Origin: Bacillus sp. FJAT-27245 | Lineage (GTDB): Bacteria > Bacillota > Bacilli > Bacillales > Cytobacillaceae | Reading direction: 5' to 3' | NCBI RefSeq assembly: GCF_001273955.1 | Contig: NZ_LIGI01000001.1 | Span: 661,917 to 725,916, forward strand | DNA: 64,000 nucleotides | Shown here: piece after piece, positions 1 to 7,917 of the stretch | Layout of the letters: every line of letters starts with the position of its first letter | How positions within the stretch are numbered: position 1 is the first letter of the stretch | Program-made: the position numbers and the translations under genes | Notes under the pieces: model-generated | Seen by the model: only the letters and a program-made list of their open reading frames with translations | The model's database searches: none | What the model was told of the DNA's origin: nothing

Positions 1-681
1 AGGGATTTCATTCTTGAGTTTCTATCGATTGGATCAATTATTATTACCCATATATCCAGGCTTTCCGAAGAGCTGATTATCTGGTCGAGCCAGGAATTCC
101 GATTTATTGAACTCGATGACTCTTTCTGCACTGGCTCAAGCATCATGCCGCAAAAGAAGAATCCGGATGTCCCGGAGCTTTTACGCGGAAAAACAGGCAG
201 GGTATACGGGAACCTTATCGGCCTCTTGACCGTCTTGAAAGGCTTGCCGCTTGCGTATAACAAGGACCTGCAGGAAGACAAGGAAGGCATGTTTGATACG
301 GTTGAAACGCTCGAAGGCTCGTTAAAGCTGCTCGCACCAATGATCGAAACGATGAAGGTGAACGGCGAAGTCATGCGCCAGGCACTGAACGAGGACTTCT
401 CGAATGCGACTGATATTGCGGATTATCTCGCAGCAAAAGGAATGCCGTTCCGCGAAGCGCACGAGGTGATCGGCAAAATCGTCCTTTACTGCATCCAAAA
501 CAACAAATACCTGCTTGAACTGACTATGGACGAATACAGGTCCTTCAGCGAACACTTCCAGGGTGACATCTACAAAATCCTCACACCAGAACACGTCGCC
601 GGAGCGCGCAACAGCTACGGAGGAACCGCACCGGACCAAGTCCAAAAACAAATCCAGCTTGCCAAAACCCTTCTCGCCTAG
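1..681 (+). CDS. argH: Argininosuccinate lyase, C-terminal part (cut by window start)
   Basis: The reading frame is open from base 1 and ends at TAG 679-681, giving the last 226 residues of a protein that is usually about 460 long, so the N-terminal half lies outside the window. ArgH splits argininosuccinate into arginine and fumarate in the last step of arginine synthesis. The fumarate-lyase superfamily signature [11 protein letters not shown] is at fragment residues 45-55, and the following stretch through the YGGTAP motif near the C terminus fits ArgH rather than PurB or fumarase. No downstream gene is coupled to it; a hairpin repeat follows. Confidence 0.93.
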   Translation, partial: RDFILEFLSIGSIIITHISRLSEELIIWSSQEFRFIELDDSFCTGSSIMPQKKNPDVPELLRGKTGRVYGNLIGLLTVLKGLPLAYNKDLQEDKEGMFDTVETLEGSLKLLAPMIETMKVNGEVMRQALNEDFSNATDIADYLAAKGMPFREAHEVIGKIVLYCIQNNKYLLELTMDEYRSFSEHFQGDIYKILTPEHVAGARNSYGGTAPDQVQKQIQLAKTLLA

Positions 682-690
682 TATACAGAC

Positions 691-755
691 TTGTGGGTGC
701 CAGGCACCGCTGTGGGACATTTTTTGTCCCACTATGGTGCCTGGCACCCTTTTGG
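691..755. repeat. Long inverted repeat with GGTGCCTGGCACC core
   Basis: Two nested perfect arms are visible: 14 bases at 695-708 pair with 736-749, and 8 bases at 712-719 pair with 725-732, around a short T loop. A run of T follows at 750. It could terminate argH transcription. The core GCCAGGCACC recurs at 9004-9032, so this is more likely a member of a dispersed palindromic family than a one-off terminator. Confidence 0.75.
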
Positions 756-841
756 TTCTTTTTGGAGCAAAACGGTATCGGTTTTGCTCGTAATAAGGGA
801 TAATATAGGAAATCAATTTTTGGATAGGGGGAAGTGGTCCT

Positions 842-1717
842 ATGAAGTTAAGGGTTTCTGCGGTTCAGTATCATCTTCATACGATTTCGTCTTTTGAGGA
901 GTTTGCGGCTCAGTGCGAGCATTACATAAAAACGGCTGAGGAGTTTGGGTCGGAGTTTGTTCTTTTTCCGGAATTTTTCACCACCCAGCTGCTTTCAATC
1001 GGCGACGGTACGGGTAAGGCGCTGACAATCAACGACCTGCCGGGTTTCACTGAACAATACCGAGAGCTGTTTGCTTCATTCGCGAAACAAACAGGGATGC
1101 ACATTATTGGCGGCACCCATGTCATTGAAAGGGGAGGCAAGCTCTATAATACAGCCCATTTATTTTACCCGGATGGAAGAATAGAGGAGCAGGCCAAACT
1201 GCACATCACCCCAACCGAGGTTCACGAATGGAATATGGAGAAGGGCGACAGCTTCCGTATTTTTGACACGGAAAAAGGCAAGATTGCGATTCTTACCTGC
1301 TATGATATCGAATTCCCTGAAATCGTCCGAATGGCCAAGGCAAAAGGAGCCGATGTGATTTTCTGCCCATCGTGCACCGATGATCGCCACGGCTTCCATC
1401 GCGTCCGTTACACAAGCCACGCAAGGGCAATTGAAAACCAGGTGTACGTTGTCTTGACGGGGACAGTCGGCGCACTTCCGACAGTCGATTTCATGCGCCT
1501 GAATTTTGGCCAGGCTGCCGTCATTACGCCAAACGACATTCCATTCCCTCCTAAAGGGCTAATGGTTGAAGGTGAAATCAATGACGATATGATTGTGACG
1601 GCCGACTTGGATCTTGAACTATTATATGAGGTCCGCGAACGCGGATCTGTAACAACATGGCGTGACCGGAGGACCGATTTGTACGTGGATTGGGAAAAAA
1701 ATGAATCGGAAGGATGA
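842..1717 (+). CDS. Carbon-nitrogen hydrolase (nitrilase superfamily)
   Basis: A 291-residue protein with the Glu-Lys-Cys triad of the nitrilase superfamily: E44 in PEFF, K119 in AKLHITPTE, C153 in TCYDIEFPE. Such enzymes hydrolyse an amide or nitrile bond; the substrate cannot be read from the sequence. It closely resembles the hydrolase half of B. subtilis YhcX, which is a GNAT-hydrolase fusion. Here the two halves are separate genes in the opposite order, with the GNAT gene starting at or just after the stop codon. The start ATG follows AGGGGGAAG at a good distance. Confidence 0.85.
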   Translation: MKLRVSAVQYHLHTISSFEEFAAQCEHYIKTAEEFGSEFVLFPEFFTTQLLSIGDGTGKALTINDLPGFTEQYRELFASFAKQTGMHIIGGTHVIERGGKLYNTAHLFYPDGRIEEQAKLHITPTEVHEWNMEKGDSFRIFDTEKGKIAILTCYDIEFPEIVRMAKAKGADVIFCPSCTDDRHGFHRVRYTSHARAIENQVYVVLTGTVGALPTVDFMRLNFGQAAVITPNDIPFPPKGLMVEGEINDDMIVTADLDLELLYEVRERGSVTTWRDRRTDLYVDWEKNESEG

Positions 1718-1722
1718 GGAGC

Positions 1723-2412
1723 ATGTACAAAAGCGAGTTTTTTGTATACGAGCAAGGGAAGCCGTATTCCGTTTGCATAAGGAATTATACGCAAGATGAT
1801 TTTGACGGGCTTATTGAAATCCAGTCCGAATGTTTCCCGCCGCCATTCCCTTCAGACCTATGGTGGAACAAGGAGCAGCTCGCTAACCACGTAGAACTTT
1901 TTCCTGAAGGAGCGCTCTGCGTGTCGGTTGATGGGAACCTGGCCGGATCGCTTACCGGGCTCCGCGTCAACTTTGATCCGGCGCAGCCTGACCACACTTG
2001 GGAAGAAATAACGGATAATGGCTATATCCGTAACCACTTGCCAGACGGGAACTCGCTATATATTGTCGACATCAGTGTCAGGCCGAAGTACCGGAAGCTC
2101 GGGCTTGGAAAATTGATGATGCAGGCAATGTACCATGTTGTCATAGAACAAGGAATCGACAGGCTGGTTGGCGGAAGCAGGATGCCGGGCTACCACAAGG
2201 TTGCTTCGTCGATGGCCCCTCAGCAATATCTTGAAAAGGTAATGGCGGGCGAACTGAAGGACCCGGTCATAACCTTCCTGCTCCGATGCGGCCGGGTGCC
2301 GGTTGCTGTCGCGGAAAATTACCTTGACGATGAAGAATCAAAGAACCATGCCGTTATTATGGAATGGAAAAACCCGTTTAAGAACGAAGGAGTGCCTGGA
2401 AATGGAATATAA
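1723..2412 (+). CDS. GNAT-family N-acetyltransferase (YhcX N-domain-like)
   Basis: A 229-residue acetyl-CoA dependent N-acyltransferase of the GNAT fold. The acetyl-CoA loop is recognisable in RKLGLGKLMMQA (around residues 126-137), followed by a GGSRMPGYHK segment that I recognise from the N-terminal half of YhcX. ATG 1723 is preferred because AAGGATGAGG lies upstream of it; an in-frame ATG at 1714 overlaps the hydrolase stop but has its Shine-Dalgarno abutting it. The tight coupling to the hydrolase suggests the two products work together. Substrate unknown. Confidence 0.8.
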   Translation: MYKSEFFVYEQGKPYSVCIRNYTQDDFDGLIEIQSECFPPPFPSDLWWNKEQLANHVELFPEGALCVSVDGNLAGSLTGLRVNFDPAQPDHTWEEITDNGYIRNHLPDGNSLYIVDISVRPKYRKLGLGKLMMQAMYHVVIEQGIDRLVGGSRMPGYHKVASSMAPQQYLEKVMAGELKDPVITFLLRCGRVPVAVAENYLDDEESKNHAVIMEWKNPFKNEGVPGNGI

Positions 2413-3076
2413 GCGCATAACAAGCATTGAAGACCCGAATTTTAGAAAACTGCACAATCTAATGGGCGAAATTTTCCCTCCGGAGGAAGTGCTTGAATAT
2501 GATTTATGGAAGGAACCGCTCGAAGACCCGGGCATCCGTGTGTTTGTCGCTGTGGATGGAGACGATGTGGTCGGCGCGACCGAATACCGCTATTATGAAA
2601 ATTGGAACATCGCCATGACCGATTTCACGATAATCGGCCAGCCTGGAAAAGGCATCGGCCGTTTCCTCGCTGTTAACCGGATGAAGGACCTGAAGGAGCT
2701 TGCCGGCAAAAACGGCAAGGAGCAGCTGTACGGCATGTTTGCTGAAATCTATGACCCTTACCGTGTAGCAGATTACGAGTTTGGCGGTGTCAAAGTAATG
2801 GACCCCTACGTACGCCGCGAAGTGCTTTCCCATCTCGGCTACAAGCGCCTTGACCTTGAGTACGTCCATCCATCATGGGAGAACAATGGGGAAGCCGTTT
2901 CCGGATTGGACCTGGGCTTCATGCCGGGAGATGAGGGCCAGGATACGATCGAAGCCTCACTCGTCGTTGATTTCCTGACAACCTATTACTCCGTCTTGTC
3001 AAACAAGCCAAAGGAATGGCTGGATATGATTGAATCACTCCGGTCAAAAGAAACGATTGCCTTACTGCCATTGTAG
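2402..3076 (+). CDS. GNAT-family acetyltransferase
   Basis: A 224-residue protein whose ATG at 2402 overlaps the previous gene by 11 bases, with GGAGTG upstream. The central part (DFTIIGQPGKGIGRFLAV, residues about 73-90) resembles a GNAT acetyl-CoA binding loop, but the rest is divergent. It is the last gene of the three-gene unit with the carbon-nitrogen hydrolase and first GNAT, and is followed directly by a strong terminator. Substrate unknown; assignment to GNAT is moderately firm. Confidence 0.7.
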   Translation: MEYKRITSIEDPNFRKLHNLMGEIFPPEEVLEYDLWKEPLEDPGIRVFVAVDGDDVVGATEYRYYENWNIAMTDFTIIGQPGKGIGRFLAVNRMKDLKELAGKNGKEQLYGMFAEIYDPYRVADYEFGGVKVMDPYVRREVLSHLGYKRLDLEYVHPSWENNGEAVSGLDLGFMPGDEGQDTIEASLVVDFLTTYYSVLSNKPKEWLDMIESLRSKETIALLPL

Positions 3077-3088
3077 GCATAAACGAAC

Positions 3089-3126
3089 CGCGCCGCCCTC
3101 TTTCGTTGATGGGCGGCGCGTTTTTT
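3089..3126 (+). terminator. Rho-independent terminator of the hydrolase/GNAT operon
   Basis: Perfect 10-bp GC-rich arms CGCGCCGCCC (3089-3098) and GGGCGGCGCG (3111-3120) are followed by TTTTTT. Confidence 0.92.
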
Positions 3127-3226
3127 GTTTTGTGCGTACGTGGAATTTGAATTAACTGGATTCAGTTAACATAAAGGCCAGCGGATTGGCTGCTAATCCC
3201 TGTTAGGCAGAATTAATCTCTTTTTT

Positions 3227-3331
3227 GGCATTAATGATGCGTCATTTGGCATTAATAATGATTCGTTTGGCATTAATAAGTCCTGATTCAGCATTATTAT
3301 TGCCCAATCCGGCATTAATGCCAAACATAAC
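3227..3331. repeat. Five 21-bp direct repeats (GGCATTAAT core)
   Basis: The core GGCATTAAT or a close variant starts at 3227, 3248, 3269, 3290 and 3311, an exact 21-bp spacing. The fourth copy is degenerate (AGCATTATT). The array lies between the GNAT terminator and the 3' end of the M20 gene, and no gene covers it. The spacing equals two helical turns. Confidence 0.85.
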
Positions 3332-3350
3332 AATAAACATAGGTTTCATT

Positions 3351-4448
3351 TTAACCATGTTCTTCCTCAGTCCGCCTCTTAAACGCCACCAATCTATCAG
3401 ATAAAGCCAGTTCGACAAGGATGTTCCGAAAAGCCAGCACAGATTCAATTTCCACGTATTCCTCATCACCGTGCCAATCCCCGCCAGCGGGGCCGAATTC
3501 GATGGCCGGTATTCCGTATTTAGCAAAGAAGACAGTATCCGCACTGCCATGCTGGCCGAAGTAATGGGCAGGCAGAGCAGTATAACGTTGAACAACATCG
3601 CCCAGCAATTGCAGGAAAGGATGGTTTCGGTCTGTATCAATCGGTTTCGAAAACATCCCTGGAATAAGCTGGACATCGTCAATCCCGCTAATTTGGCGGA
3701 GAATTTCATCCTTGTCCTGGCCAGGGAGATAGCGGATATCGAACCCCATCATGCATTGATCTGGCACAACGTTATAGGCGCCGCCTGCATTTATTTTTGC
3801 CAAATTGATCGATGGTTTTTCATAATAATCGCTGCTTTCGCAAGCAAAAGGAAGGTTGAGAATTTCACGATAAACACCGTAAGCCTTTTCTATCGCATTA
3901 ACCCCTTCCCATGGGCGGCTTCCATGTGCCGGCTTTCCGGTTGCAAGTATATCCGTGCGTAAAACGCCCTTCGCCTGGTTGGCGATACCAAGCCCCGTCG
4001 GCTCGCCGCAAATGGCGAAATCACCTCGATAGCCGTTTTCAACTAGGTAGCCAGTGCAATTGAATCCGCCAATTTCTTCGTCTGAAACAATCTGCAACTG
4101 GACCTTAATTCTGAGCTCCCTGCCATTTAAACGGGCAAGAGCGGACATCATCGCTGCGACTCCGGCCTTCATATCAGCCGAGCCCCTTCCGAAAATCTTT
4201 CCGTCCCGCTCATAAGGGATGAATTGGGCCGCCTTGGCGGCAACCACATCGACATGGCCATTCAGGACAAGGGTAAAATCACCACTTCCAATCTCGGAAA
4301 CAAGCATCCTGTAGCCATTGTTTTCAAAAAAAGAAACCGGAAGCCCGTTTTCGCGCAGCCAGTCGCCACAAAATCGTACTGCTTCATTTGCACCGTCAAC
4401 CGAGCTGCTGTCTATGGAAATTAAATCGTTAAGCAATTTTAGTACCAA
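3351..4448 (-). CDS. M20-family metallopeptidase (acetylornithine deacetylase/DapE-like)
   Basis: A 365-residue zinc-dependent amidohydrolase of the ArgE/DapE/CPG2 group, likely removing an acyl group from an amino acid. Visible M20 landmarks are the NGHVDVV metal-ligand motif, the GRGSADMKAG motif with the bridging Asp, DEEIGG with the general-base Glu, and a late H-G-D segment near EFGPAGGDWHG. TTG 4448 is chosen because AAGGGAG lies 9 bases upstream; ATG 4457 would sit directly on that Shine-Dalgarno. Proximity to argH hints at arginine metabolism, but the substrate is not determined. Confidence 0.85.
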   Translation of the reverse strand: MVLKLLNDLISIDSSSVDGANEAVRFCGDWLRENGLPVSFFENNGYRMLVSEIGSGDFTLVLNGHVDVVAAKAAQFIPYERDGKIFGRGSADMKAGVAAMMSALARLNGRELRIKVQLQIVSDEEIGGFNCTGYLVENGYRGDFAICGEPTGLGIANQAKGVLRTDILATGKPAHGSRPWEGVNAIEKAYGVYREILNLPFACESSDYYEKPSINLAKINAGGAYNVVPDQCMMGFDIRYLPGQDKDEILRQISGIDDVQLIPGMFSKPIDTDRNHPFLQLLGDVVQRYTALPAHYFGQHGSADTVFFAKYGIPAIEFGPAGGDWHGDEEYVEIESVLAFRNILVELALSDRLVAFKRRTEEEHG

Positions 4449-4589
4449 ACAAGCCATCTCCCTTCGCAGTAAAAGTGACCCATCCCAGTTTAAGGTGAAC
4501 AGAACAGGGAATGTAGAGAGAAAGTATCACATTCCCGTACTCATCCCCATTTAAACCCATTTTAGCGAAACATTCAGTTATTCAGTAAG

Positions 4590-4756
4590 ATATCCACAAT
4601 AAAATCGTTATTTTAACAATCATCCACAGACTTATCCACTTTATCCACAGAAATACCCCCAAAAGTTATGCACAAAGGTTGGTTTCTACACACCTTTTAT
4701 TTTGTTATATTCATAAATATTATCCACAATATCCCCGATATCCACATTTGTTCACA
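4590..4756 (+). promoter_or_regulatory. Cluster of DnaA-box-like sites
   Basis: Three exact TTATNCACA nonamers (4641-4649, 4666-4674, 4720-4728) and five one-mismatch versions (4590-4598, 4620-4628, 4632-4640, 4738-4746, 4748-4756) all point the same way within 167 bases. Such a density is far above chance. Known DnaA-box clusters outside oriC titrate DnaA or regulate genes; the function here is inferred only. Confidence 0.6.
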
Positions 4757-4831
4757 TTTTATACTATAAATATAGTGAAATACATATTGATAGTTCTTAA
4801 TCGGGGGAGTAAAGTAAGGATGTAGACAATA

Positions 4832-4847
4832 AGTGAAAACATTCACA
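4832..4847. promoter_or_regulatory. Fnr/Crp- or Rex-like palindrome, distal copy
   Basis: AGTGA-N6-TCACA, one mismatch from the Fnr/Crp consensus TGTGA-N6-TCACA; the flanks also resemble a Rex operator. Its centre is 69 bases upstream of the proximal copy. Confidence 0.45.
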
Positions 4848-4900
4848 AACTTAAATCCTAAATAAAAGAACTTATCCAAATAAATTTTTTTCATTAAGTA

Positions 4901-4916
4901 TGTGAATAATTTCACA
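4901..4916. promoter_or_regulatory. Fnr/Crp- or Rex-like palindrome, proximal copy
   Basis: TGTGAATAATTTCACA is an exact match to TGTGA-N6-TCACA and also fits the Rex operator pattern TTGTGAA-N4-TTCACAA at all but the first base. It ends 34 bases before the DoxX start, a position where a bound redox regulator could repress. Confidence 0.55.
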
Positions 4917-4950
4917 AGTTACAACAAAACAAAAATAGGAGTTGGTTAAA

Positions 4951-5442
4951 ATGAAAAAGTGGTATCAGACACCTCAGGCTGCAACAGTATGGACAATCGT
5001 CAGGATTTGGCTAGGCATTCAATGGCTCGAAGCAGGCTGGCACAAGATTACAGGTGGATTCGATGCTGGCGGATTCCTTAAAGGCGCCATTGCAAAGGCA
5101 GGCGGAGACCACCCGGCCGTCCAAGGCTGGTATGCTGATTTCCTTCAAAGCGTAGCAGTTCCGAATGTCGACCTCTTTAACGTCCTAATTCCTTTGGGTG
5201 AAACACTTGTTGGCCTGGGACTGATTCTCGGAGCAGCAACAATCCCTGCTTTAATTGCGGGTGCCTTCATGAACTTGAATTTCTTGCTTGCAGGTACGAC
5301 AAGCACTAACCCAATTCTTTACACAGTAACATTCGTCCTCCTGTTCGCTGGCAGCGGCGCAACCTACTGGGGCGTTGACCGATTCGCGGTGCCTTATCTA
5401 AAAGCGGCAATCAATAAAAAGGCTGTTGCAAATAAAGCGTAA
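4951..5442 (+). CDS. DoxX-family integral membrane protein
   Basis: A 163-residue membrane protein with four predicted hydrophobic segments and the N-terminal WTIVRIWLGIQWLEAGWHKI stretch typical of the DoxX family, with GLGLILGAATIPALIAGAFM in the middle. DoxX proteins are linked to quinone-coupled oxidation and redox homeostasis, but the activity of this one is unknown. ATG 4951 has AGGAG nine bases upstream; an in-frame TTG at 4942 is less likely. It is a single gene with its own terminator. Redox-type palindromes upstream suggest control by Fnr or Rex. Confidence 0.82.
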   Translation: MKKWYQTPQAATVWTIVRIWLGIQWLEAGWHKITGGFDAGGFLKGAIAKAGGDHPAVQGWYADFLQSVAVPNVDLFNVLIPLGETLVGLGLILGAATIPALIAGAFMNLNFLLAGTTSTNPILYTVTFVLLFAGSGATYWGVDRFAVPYLKAAINKKAVANKA

Positions 5443-5452
5443 CTTAAAAAGG

Positions 5453-5477
5453 AGCAGGGTCGCCCTGCTTCTTTTTT
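5453..5477 (+). terminator. Terminator of the DoxX gene
   Basis: Arms AGCAGGG (5453-5459) and CCCTGCT (5463-5469) with a T-rich tail. Confidence 0.85.
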
Positions 5478-5558
5478 CGGCTGTTTTGGTGAAATGGAAT
5501 AATTAAAAAACGAGCATTCGCCTTAACTCTTCCAGGCGAATGCTCGTTTTCCTAATGA

Positions 5559-5747
5559 TTATTTCCGCCTGCTTTTCGCCCTTTGGTCGGCGGCTTTTGA
5601 CCTGGCCATTGCCTCGAGGTCGTCGTGGTCGGCAAGGTCGCGGTCAAATTCGACGTCGCGCCCATCGGTAATTTTCAGGTTCTTTGGAGTTTGTGGCAGG
5701 GAAGCTGTGTTTTTGTCACGATTCCTGTGTCCGCGTGAACGGGCCAT
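5559..5747 (-). CDS. yfhD: YfhD family small protein
   Basis: A 62-residue hydrophilic protein matching the YfhD family in length and in its layout: basic N terminus rich in RGHRNRDK, then LPQTPKNLK, then the acidic VEFDRDLADHDDLEA and a basic C terminus. Function is unknown; the family is found in spore formers. ATG 5747 follows AAAGGGG on the minus strand. It lies just downstream of yfhE on the same strand, as in B. subtilis. Confidence 0.85.
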   Translation of the reverse strand: MARSRGHRNRDKNTASLPQTPKNLKITDGRDVEFDRDLADHDDLEAMARSKAADQRAKSRRK

Positions 5748-5887
5748 CACGAAAAACCCCTTTCGGAAATAAAATTGCGGAGTAACCCGCAGTATTATCG
5801 TTTCCGACGCAGCCCCAGCCATAAGTGGGAAATTTTTCAGAAAGCCTCATCATGTTAAAATTACAAGAAAAAACCGTTATCCTTGCC

Positions 5888-6016
5888 TTACCGTTTCCTC
5901 CGTTTCGGCCCTTCAAACCCCGCCGCTCTGTCAGCCGCTTTAAATTCCCGCTGATAAAGGACTTCCTGCGTGGCCGTCAGCGTAACCCTCGCCTTATCCT
6001 TTTTGGGTTTTTCCAT
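5888..6016 (-). CDS. yfhE: YfhE family small protein
   Basis: A 42-residue ORF read from ATG 6016 to TAA 5888-5890, with GGAAGGGA upstream of the start. The central TQEVLYQREFKAADRAAG segment is what I recognise from YfhE, and its place between yfhD and yfhF matches B. subtilis. Strongly basic C terminus (PKRRKR). Function unknown. It is easily missed by gene callers because of its size. Confidence 0.8.
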   Translation of the reverse strand: MEKPKKDKARVTLTATQEVLYQREFKAADRAAGFEGPKRRKR

Positions 6017-6083
6017 ATGTGATCCCTTCCTTCAAGAAAAGTATGCTGCTATTCCAATCCTTTCCTTAACGAGGGGGAATGAT

Positions 6084-6986
6084 TCAACTTTTGTATATAT
6101 TTTTAAGTGCCGATCCGAGTTCCGGAAAGCGGAAGTTGTAACCGGCATCGAGCAATTTTTTCGGCATGACCCTTTGTCCTTCGAGTACGAGCGAGCTCAT
6201 TTCACCAAGCAAAAGCTTCAGCGCGAAACCTGGAACAGGCAGCCAGTGCGGGCGCCCGAGCACTTTCCCAACCGTCTTTCCAAAATCCTTCATTGGAACA
6301 GGTTCGGGCGCCGTGAAATTCACCGGGCCTTTAACGCCTTCATTTTCAATGGCAAAAAGAATTCCGGAGACGGCATCATCGAGGTGGATCCACGACACCC
6401 ACTGCCGCCCCGAGCCGACCGTGCCGCCGCCGAACAATTTGTAGGGGAGAGCAATCCTTGGCAACGCGCCTTCTTTGCTATCAAGGATGATTCCGAACCT
6501 GCACAGTACGGTCCGGATGCCAAAATCCATGGCTTGCATGCTCGCATCTTCCCAGCGTTTGACCACATCCGCAAGAAAATCGTTCCCGGGAGGGCTGCCT
6601 TCAACAAACGTTTTACTTTCCGAAGTGCCGTAAAATCCAACCGCGCTTGCGGCAATATGGACTTTCGGCTTTTCTGCCATCGCGGCCATGATCCGGACGG
6701 CTTCGTTGGCCGCAGAAAGCCTGCTCGTCAACAGCCGTTTTTTCCTCTCCGGCGTCCAGCGTCCGCTGTTCAGCGATTCGCCGGCGAGGTTAACAAGGGC
6801 ATCCACTCCTGCTAGTTCATGCTCCGGGCGGCTTCCCTCAGAAAGCCATTGTACATATGAAAGCCCAGCCCTGCCGCTTTCTTTTTTCTTTCTCGTTAAA
6901 ATAAACACCTCATGTCCCTTCTCGAGCAAAGCTTCTGCAAGGGCGCTGCCCAAAAAGCCGCTGCCCCCAGCAATTGCGATCTTCAT
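6084..6986 (-). CDS. yfhF: TIGR01777-type NAD(P)-dependent epimerase/dehydratase
   Basis: A 300-residue atypical short-chain dehydrogenase/epimerase. The N-terminal GGSGFLGSALAEALL motif (residues 7-21) binds NAD(P), and LVNLAGESLNSGRWT and the C-terminal PKKLLDAGYNFRFPEL are hallmarks of the TIGR01777 (SulA-like) group. Reaction unknown. It is divergent from recX across a short intergenic region, as in B. subtilis where yfhF precedes yfhG/recX. Confidence 0.88.
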   Translation of the reverse strand: MKIAIAGGSGFLGSALAEALLEKGHEVFILTRKKKESGRAGLSYVQWLSEGSRPEHELAGVDALVNLAGESLNSGRWTPERKKRLLTSRLSAANEAVRIMAAMAEKPKVHIAASAVGFYGTSESKTFVEGSPPGNDFLADVVKRWEDASMQAMDFGIRTVLCRFGIILDSKEGALPRIALPYKLFGGGTVGSGRQWVSWIHLDDAVSGILFAIENEGVKGPVNFTAPEPVPMKDFGKTVGKVLGRPHWLPVPGFALKLLLGEMSSLVLEGQRVMPKKLLDAGYNFRFPELGSALKNIYKS

Positions 6987-7087
6987 ACCAAATCCTCCCT
7001 TCTGAAAAATCTGTTACCTCCATTCTAGCTTCTTCCCATATGAAAGGCACTCTTAGAGTATGGTAAAGTGGAGAAGAGGTGAGGAAA

Positions 7088-7897
7088 ATGGCAACCATTA
7101 CGAAAATCACCACTCAGAAGCGTGATACAGGAAGATACAATATTTATATGGATTTCGGCAAAGGGGAAGAATTCGCTTTCAGTGCCGATGAAGCCGTAGT
7201 TATTAAGTTTAAATTGAAAAAGGGTATGGAGCTCGATGGGTTTGCGCTTGCGGAAGTCGGCTACCATGATGAAATCCGCAAAGCGTACAACAATGCCATC
7301 AACTACCTGTCCCATAAAATGAGGTCGGAAAAAGAAGTCCGCCAGCACCTTAAGGAGAAGAAGCTGGAAGAAGCGGCCATCAATGAAGTCATTCATAGGC
7401 TGCTTGAACAAGGGTACCTGAATGACGCCGAATATGCCGACGCATATGTAAGGACGCAAATCAGCACAACCGATAAAGGGGCTTACGTTGTCAGGATGGA
7501 ACTGAAGGAAAGAGGCATCGCCGACCCGCTGATTGAGGAAGCGCTAAAGCAATACACTCCCGAGGACCAATTTGAAAAAGCAAAGGCGCTTGCCGAAAAA
7601 TATGCGCGCAAGTACTCCTCAGAGTCAGAGCGGGTACTCAAACAAAAGCTTGATGCGATGCTTCGCCGGAAGGGGTACCAGACCGATGCTATCCAATTCG
7701 CATTGAATGAAGCCGATTTTGGCAGGGAAGAAAGGGATGAACTTGAAGCAATCCGCCTGCAGGGCGAAAAGGCCCACCGGAAGCACGCCAAGCTGACGGG
7801 CTACGCCTATGAGCGAAAAATGAAAGAAACCCTATTTCGCAAAGGGTTTCCGATCGAGCTGATTGAACGCTATCTTGAAGCACGCGGTGAAGATTAA
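7088..7897 (+). CDS. recX: Recombination regulator RecX
   Basis: A 269-residue protein of the RecX family, which binds RecA filaments and modulates recombination. Typical RecX helical repeats are seen: ALNYLS-like AINYLSHKMRSEKEVRQHL (about 73-91) and LEQGYLNDAEYADAYVR (about 112-128), followed by further three-helix repeats. The N-terminal 60-residue beta extension is normal for Firmicutes. ATG 7088 follows AGAGGTG; GTG 7079 is in frame but lies within that Shine-Dalgarno. Not linked to recA here, matching the yfhG location. Confidence 0.9.
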   Translation: MATITKITTQKRDTGRYNIYMDFGKGEEFAFSADEAVVIKFKLKKGMELDGFALAEVGYHDEIRKAYNNAINYLSHKMRSEKEVRQHLKEKKLEEAAINEVIHRLLEQGYLNDAEYADAYVRTQISTTDKGAYVVRMELKERGIADPLIEEALKQYTPEDQFEKAKALAEKYARKYSSESERVLKQKLDAMLRRKGYQTDAIQFALNEADFGREERDELEAIRLQGEKAHRKHAKLTGYAYERKMKETLFRKGFPIELIERYLEARGED

Positions 7898-7917
7898 TGT
7901 CCCGCGTGCTATTTTTT
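7879..7917 (+). terminator. Terminator overlapping the recX stop
   Basis: Arms AGCACGCGG (7879-7887) and CCGCGTGCT (7902-7910) with TTTTTT after. It overlaps the end of recX and lies between convergent genes. Confidence 0.8.

Larger units (their letters stand above)
4449..4950 (+). promoter_or_regulatory. AT-rich regulatory region upstream of the DoxX gene
   Basis: About 500 bases without a gene between the divergent M20 gene and the DoxX-family gene. It contains a cluster of DnaA-box-like nonamers (4590-4756) and two TGTGA-N6-TCACA type palindromes (4832-4847 and 4901-4916), listed separately. No clear SigA -35/-10 pair could be assigned. Confidence 0.6.

Noticed and set aside
3227..3331. 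Small repeat-containing protein on the minus strand
   Set aside because: Because 21 is a multiple of three a frame stays open through the repeats, but it has no start signal and runs into the M20 gene out of frame.
4590..4756. Chromosomal replication origin
   Set aside because: DnaA-like boxes are present, but there is no dnaA, dnaN or parAB nearby and the surrounding genes are not origin neighbours.
5970..6815. 281-codon plus-strand open frame over yfhF
   Set aside because: It is antisense to a clear epimerase gene, and its translation has no family features and an odd Arg/Phe/His-rich composition.
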